From CBDEGU01 sp965238045 (GTDB lineage: Bacteria > Acidobacteriota > Terriglobia > Bryobacterales > UBA6623): a stretch of DNA of 64,000 nt. Each line of letters opens with the position of its first letter. The first letter of the stretch is position 1. Under the pieces are notes generated by a model. The model ran no database searches and was not told the DNA's origin. It saw only the letters and a list, made by a program, of their open reading frames with translations. Below, one piece after another: positions 63,088 through 64,000 of this stretch. The translations under genes and the position numbers were made by a program. The stretch lies in assembly GCA_965238045.1 (NCBI GenBank), contig CBDEGU010000008.1:186001-250000 (forward strand). Reading direction: 5' to 3'.

Positions 63088-63284
63088 CTCGTCGCGCCGC
63101 GACCCAGCGGAGGGCATCGTCAAGTTCATGCACTCCGGGGCGGGCCACCAATCGAGATCTTCCAGTTGCGCTTGGTGGATCGCCCGGGCACGCAGTACCG
63201 CCATGTGCCCTCGAACCAGTCAGTCGTATAATTGCGAGGGGGTCTGGGCACGCTTTGCGGCGAAATCAATACCAGGGAGACGGG

Positions 63285-64000
63285 GTGAACTTGCCATCGG
63301 TCGGGCAGCGATGGGCCGTGCTGTGTTTGGCGCTGGTTTTCTTGGTCTGGTCCACCCTGTGGGCTCAGGCGCCGGGTTCTCCCAGCGAACCTCAGTCACC
63401 CGCGGAACCCCCTGGAGAATCCGCTCCTCACTCGACGCGCGGGAAGCCTGGCGGTTCGGCCGGCGGCGCCACCCCCGAGGTGGACGCGCCGGAAGTGGAC
63501 GCGCCGGATGCGGGCTCCGGCGAGGGGCAGGGCTCCGCTCCAGATCAGAGAACCAGTCTGAACCTCCTCGGAGAGGTGGACGCGTCTTCGGGGGAGGCTC
63601 GCCGCAACGAAAACGTTCGCATCACTCTCATCGACAACAATGTCCTCAAAGAAATCAACATCCGCATGGGAACAACAGCCACGATCGCTAAGGAATTTCG
63701 GATCGACCGAAACTACTTCGGAACAGAGTTCGGCGGCAGCCCGAACGCGCCGCTGCATCTGTCGCCATCTGAAGTCGCTGGTTTTCACGGCAAGGTCTTT
63801 TGGTCCCACAACAACAGTGGGTTCACCGCACGATCTTTCTTTCAGGTCGGCGAAGTCCAGCCCGCCCGCGAGAACGACTACGGGTTTTCGGCCGGCATGC
63901 CGCTATGGGAAGGGGCCGCTCTGAGTGTCGATGCCAGCCAGCGAAAAGTGCGGGGTCAGGTCAACGGCAACGTTCTGGTGCCGACGCTCGCCGAGCGCAT
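63285..64000 (+). CDS. Large exported protein, N-terminal part (possibly TonB-receptor/Oar-like), cut by window edge
   Basis: GTG 63285 (AGGGAG upstream) opens a frame to the window end, 238 codons without stop. It has a signal peptide (RWAVLCLALVFLVWSTLWAQ), then a Pro/Ser/Gly-rich low-complexity region with PEVDAPEVDAPD. A folded part follows: SLNLLGEVDASSGEARRNEN, VRITLIDNNVLKEINIRMGT, FWSHNNSGFTARSFFQVGEV and YGFSAGMPLWEGAALSVDAS. The last part looks like outer-membrane barrel or plug strands, as in acidobacterial TonB-dependent/Oar-like proteins. This is a tentative call because the barrel lies beyond the window. Confidence 0.55.
   Translation, partial: MNLPSVGQRWAVLCLALVFLVWSTLWAQAPGSPSEPQSPAEPPGESAPHSTRGKPGGSAGGATPEVDAPEVDAPDAGSGEGQGSAPDQRTSLNLLGEVDASSGEARRNENVRITLIDNNVLKEINIRMGTTATIAKEFRIDRNYFGTEFGGSPNAPLHLSPSEVAGFHGKVFWSHNNSGFTARSFFQVGEVQPARENDYGFSAGMPLWEGAALSVDASQRKVRGQVNGNVLVPTLAER

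Noticed and set aside
63110..63145. IS6 left-end-like GGCATCGTCAAGTTCATGC
   Set aside because: Only about a dozen bases fit and the sequence beyond diverges; not enough to call a remnant.

Overview
The window looks like GC-rich chromosomal DNA from a Gram-negative, probably Acidobacteriota (Bryobacterales/Solibacter-like). That placement is an inference. It rests on a VWFA-related protein of the acidobacterial type, Kdo/lipid A genes, a large exported protein with a TonB-receptor-like style at the right edge, and many exported beta-propeller proteins.

Region 1 (1-14.4 kb) is a decayed, insertion-sequence-rich island. It ends in a tyrosine recombinase lying next to the 3' end of a tRNA-Val gene. 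It holds an edge-truncated integrase-core transposase, an internally deleted IS3-type element, an intact IS6, an IS256 copy, an IS5/IS903-type element and two IS21-type ends. Between them lie broken genes (dipeptidase, hsdM, ORF6N protein, istB, a glycosidase-like fragment) and a few intact passengers (DHDPS-family aldolase/lyase, exported glycosidase-like protein, NTF2-like protein, GNAT acetyltransferase).

Region 2 (14.5-23.5 kb) looks like ordinary chromosome: tRNA-Val, a MoxR fragment, ychF-like GTPase, an RRM protein, thioredoxin, a DUF192 protein, larB, an RsbRD-N-like protein, tRNA-Leu, two small membrane proteins and a glutaryl-CoA-dehydrogenase-like enzyme.

Region 3 (23.6-39.4 kb) is a urea-use locus: ureABCEF, a pentapeptide-repeat gene, ureG and ureD, then an OprP/O-like porin on the opposite strand, then urtABCDE. 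Two almost identical IS256 copies in the same orientation bracket the urease operon. One sits just upstream of ureA and may supply a promoter -35 box. The other has split the porin gene, with a 9-bp target duplication that lets the original 511-residue frame be rebuilt.

Region 4 (39.5-64 kb) carries an amidohydrolase, a VWFA-type exported protein, a polytopic membrane protein, and lipid A/core genes with a waaA-lpxK fusion overlapping a heptosyltransferase. It continues with secreted unknowns, a TPR protein, a DUF2064 transferase, an enolase-superfamily dehydratase overlapping an osmoprotectant-type binding protein, manC overlapping lepB, a five-heme cytochrome overlapping a beta-propeller protein, an NHL-repeat protein and the start of a large exported protein.

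The most unusual non-coding signal is a dispersed repeat of about 430 bp (two long copies, one 3' half). It ends in a TATACT box and, at a fixed distance, a 24-bp stem-loop whose outer pair changes in a compensatory way between copies. All three copies lie just upstream of, and in the same orientation as, a gene for an exported or membrane protein.
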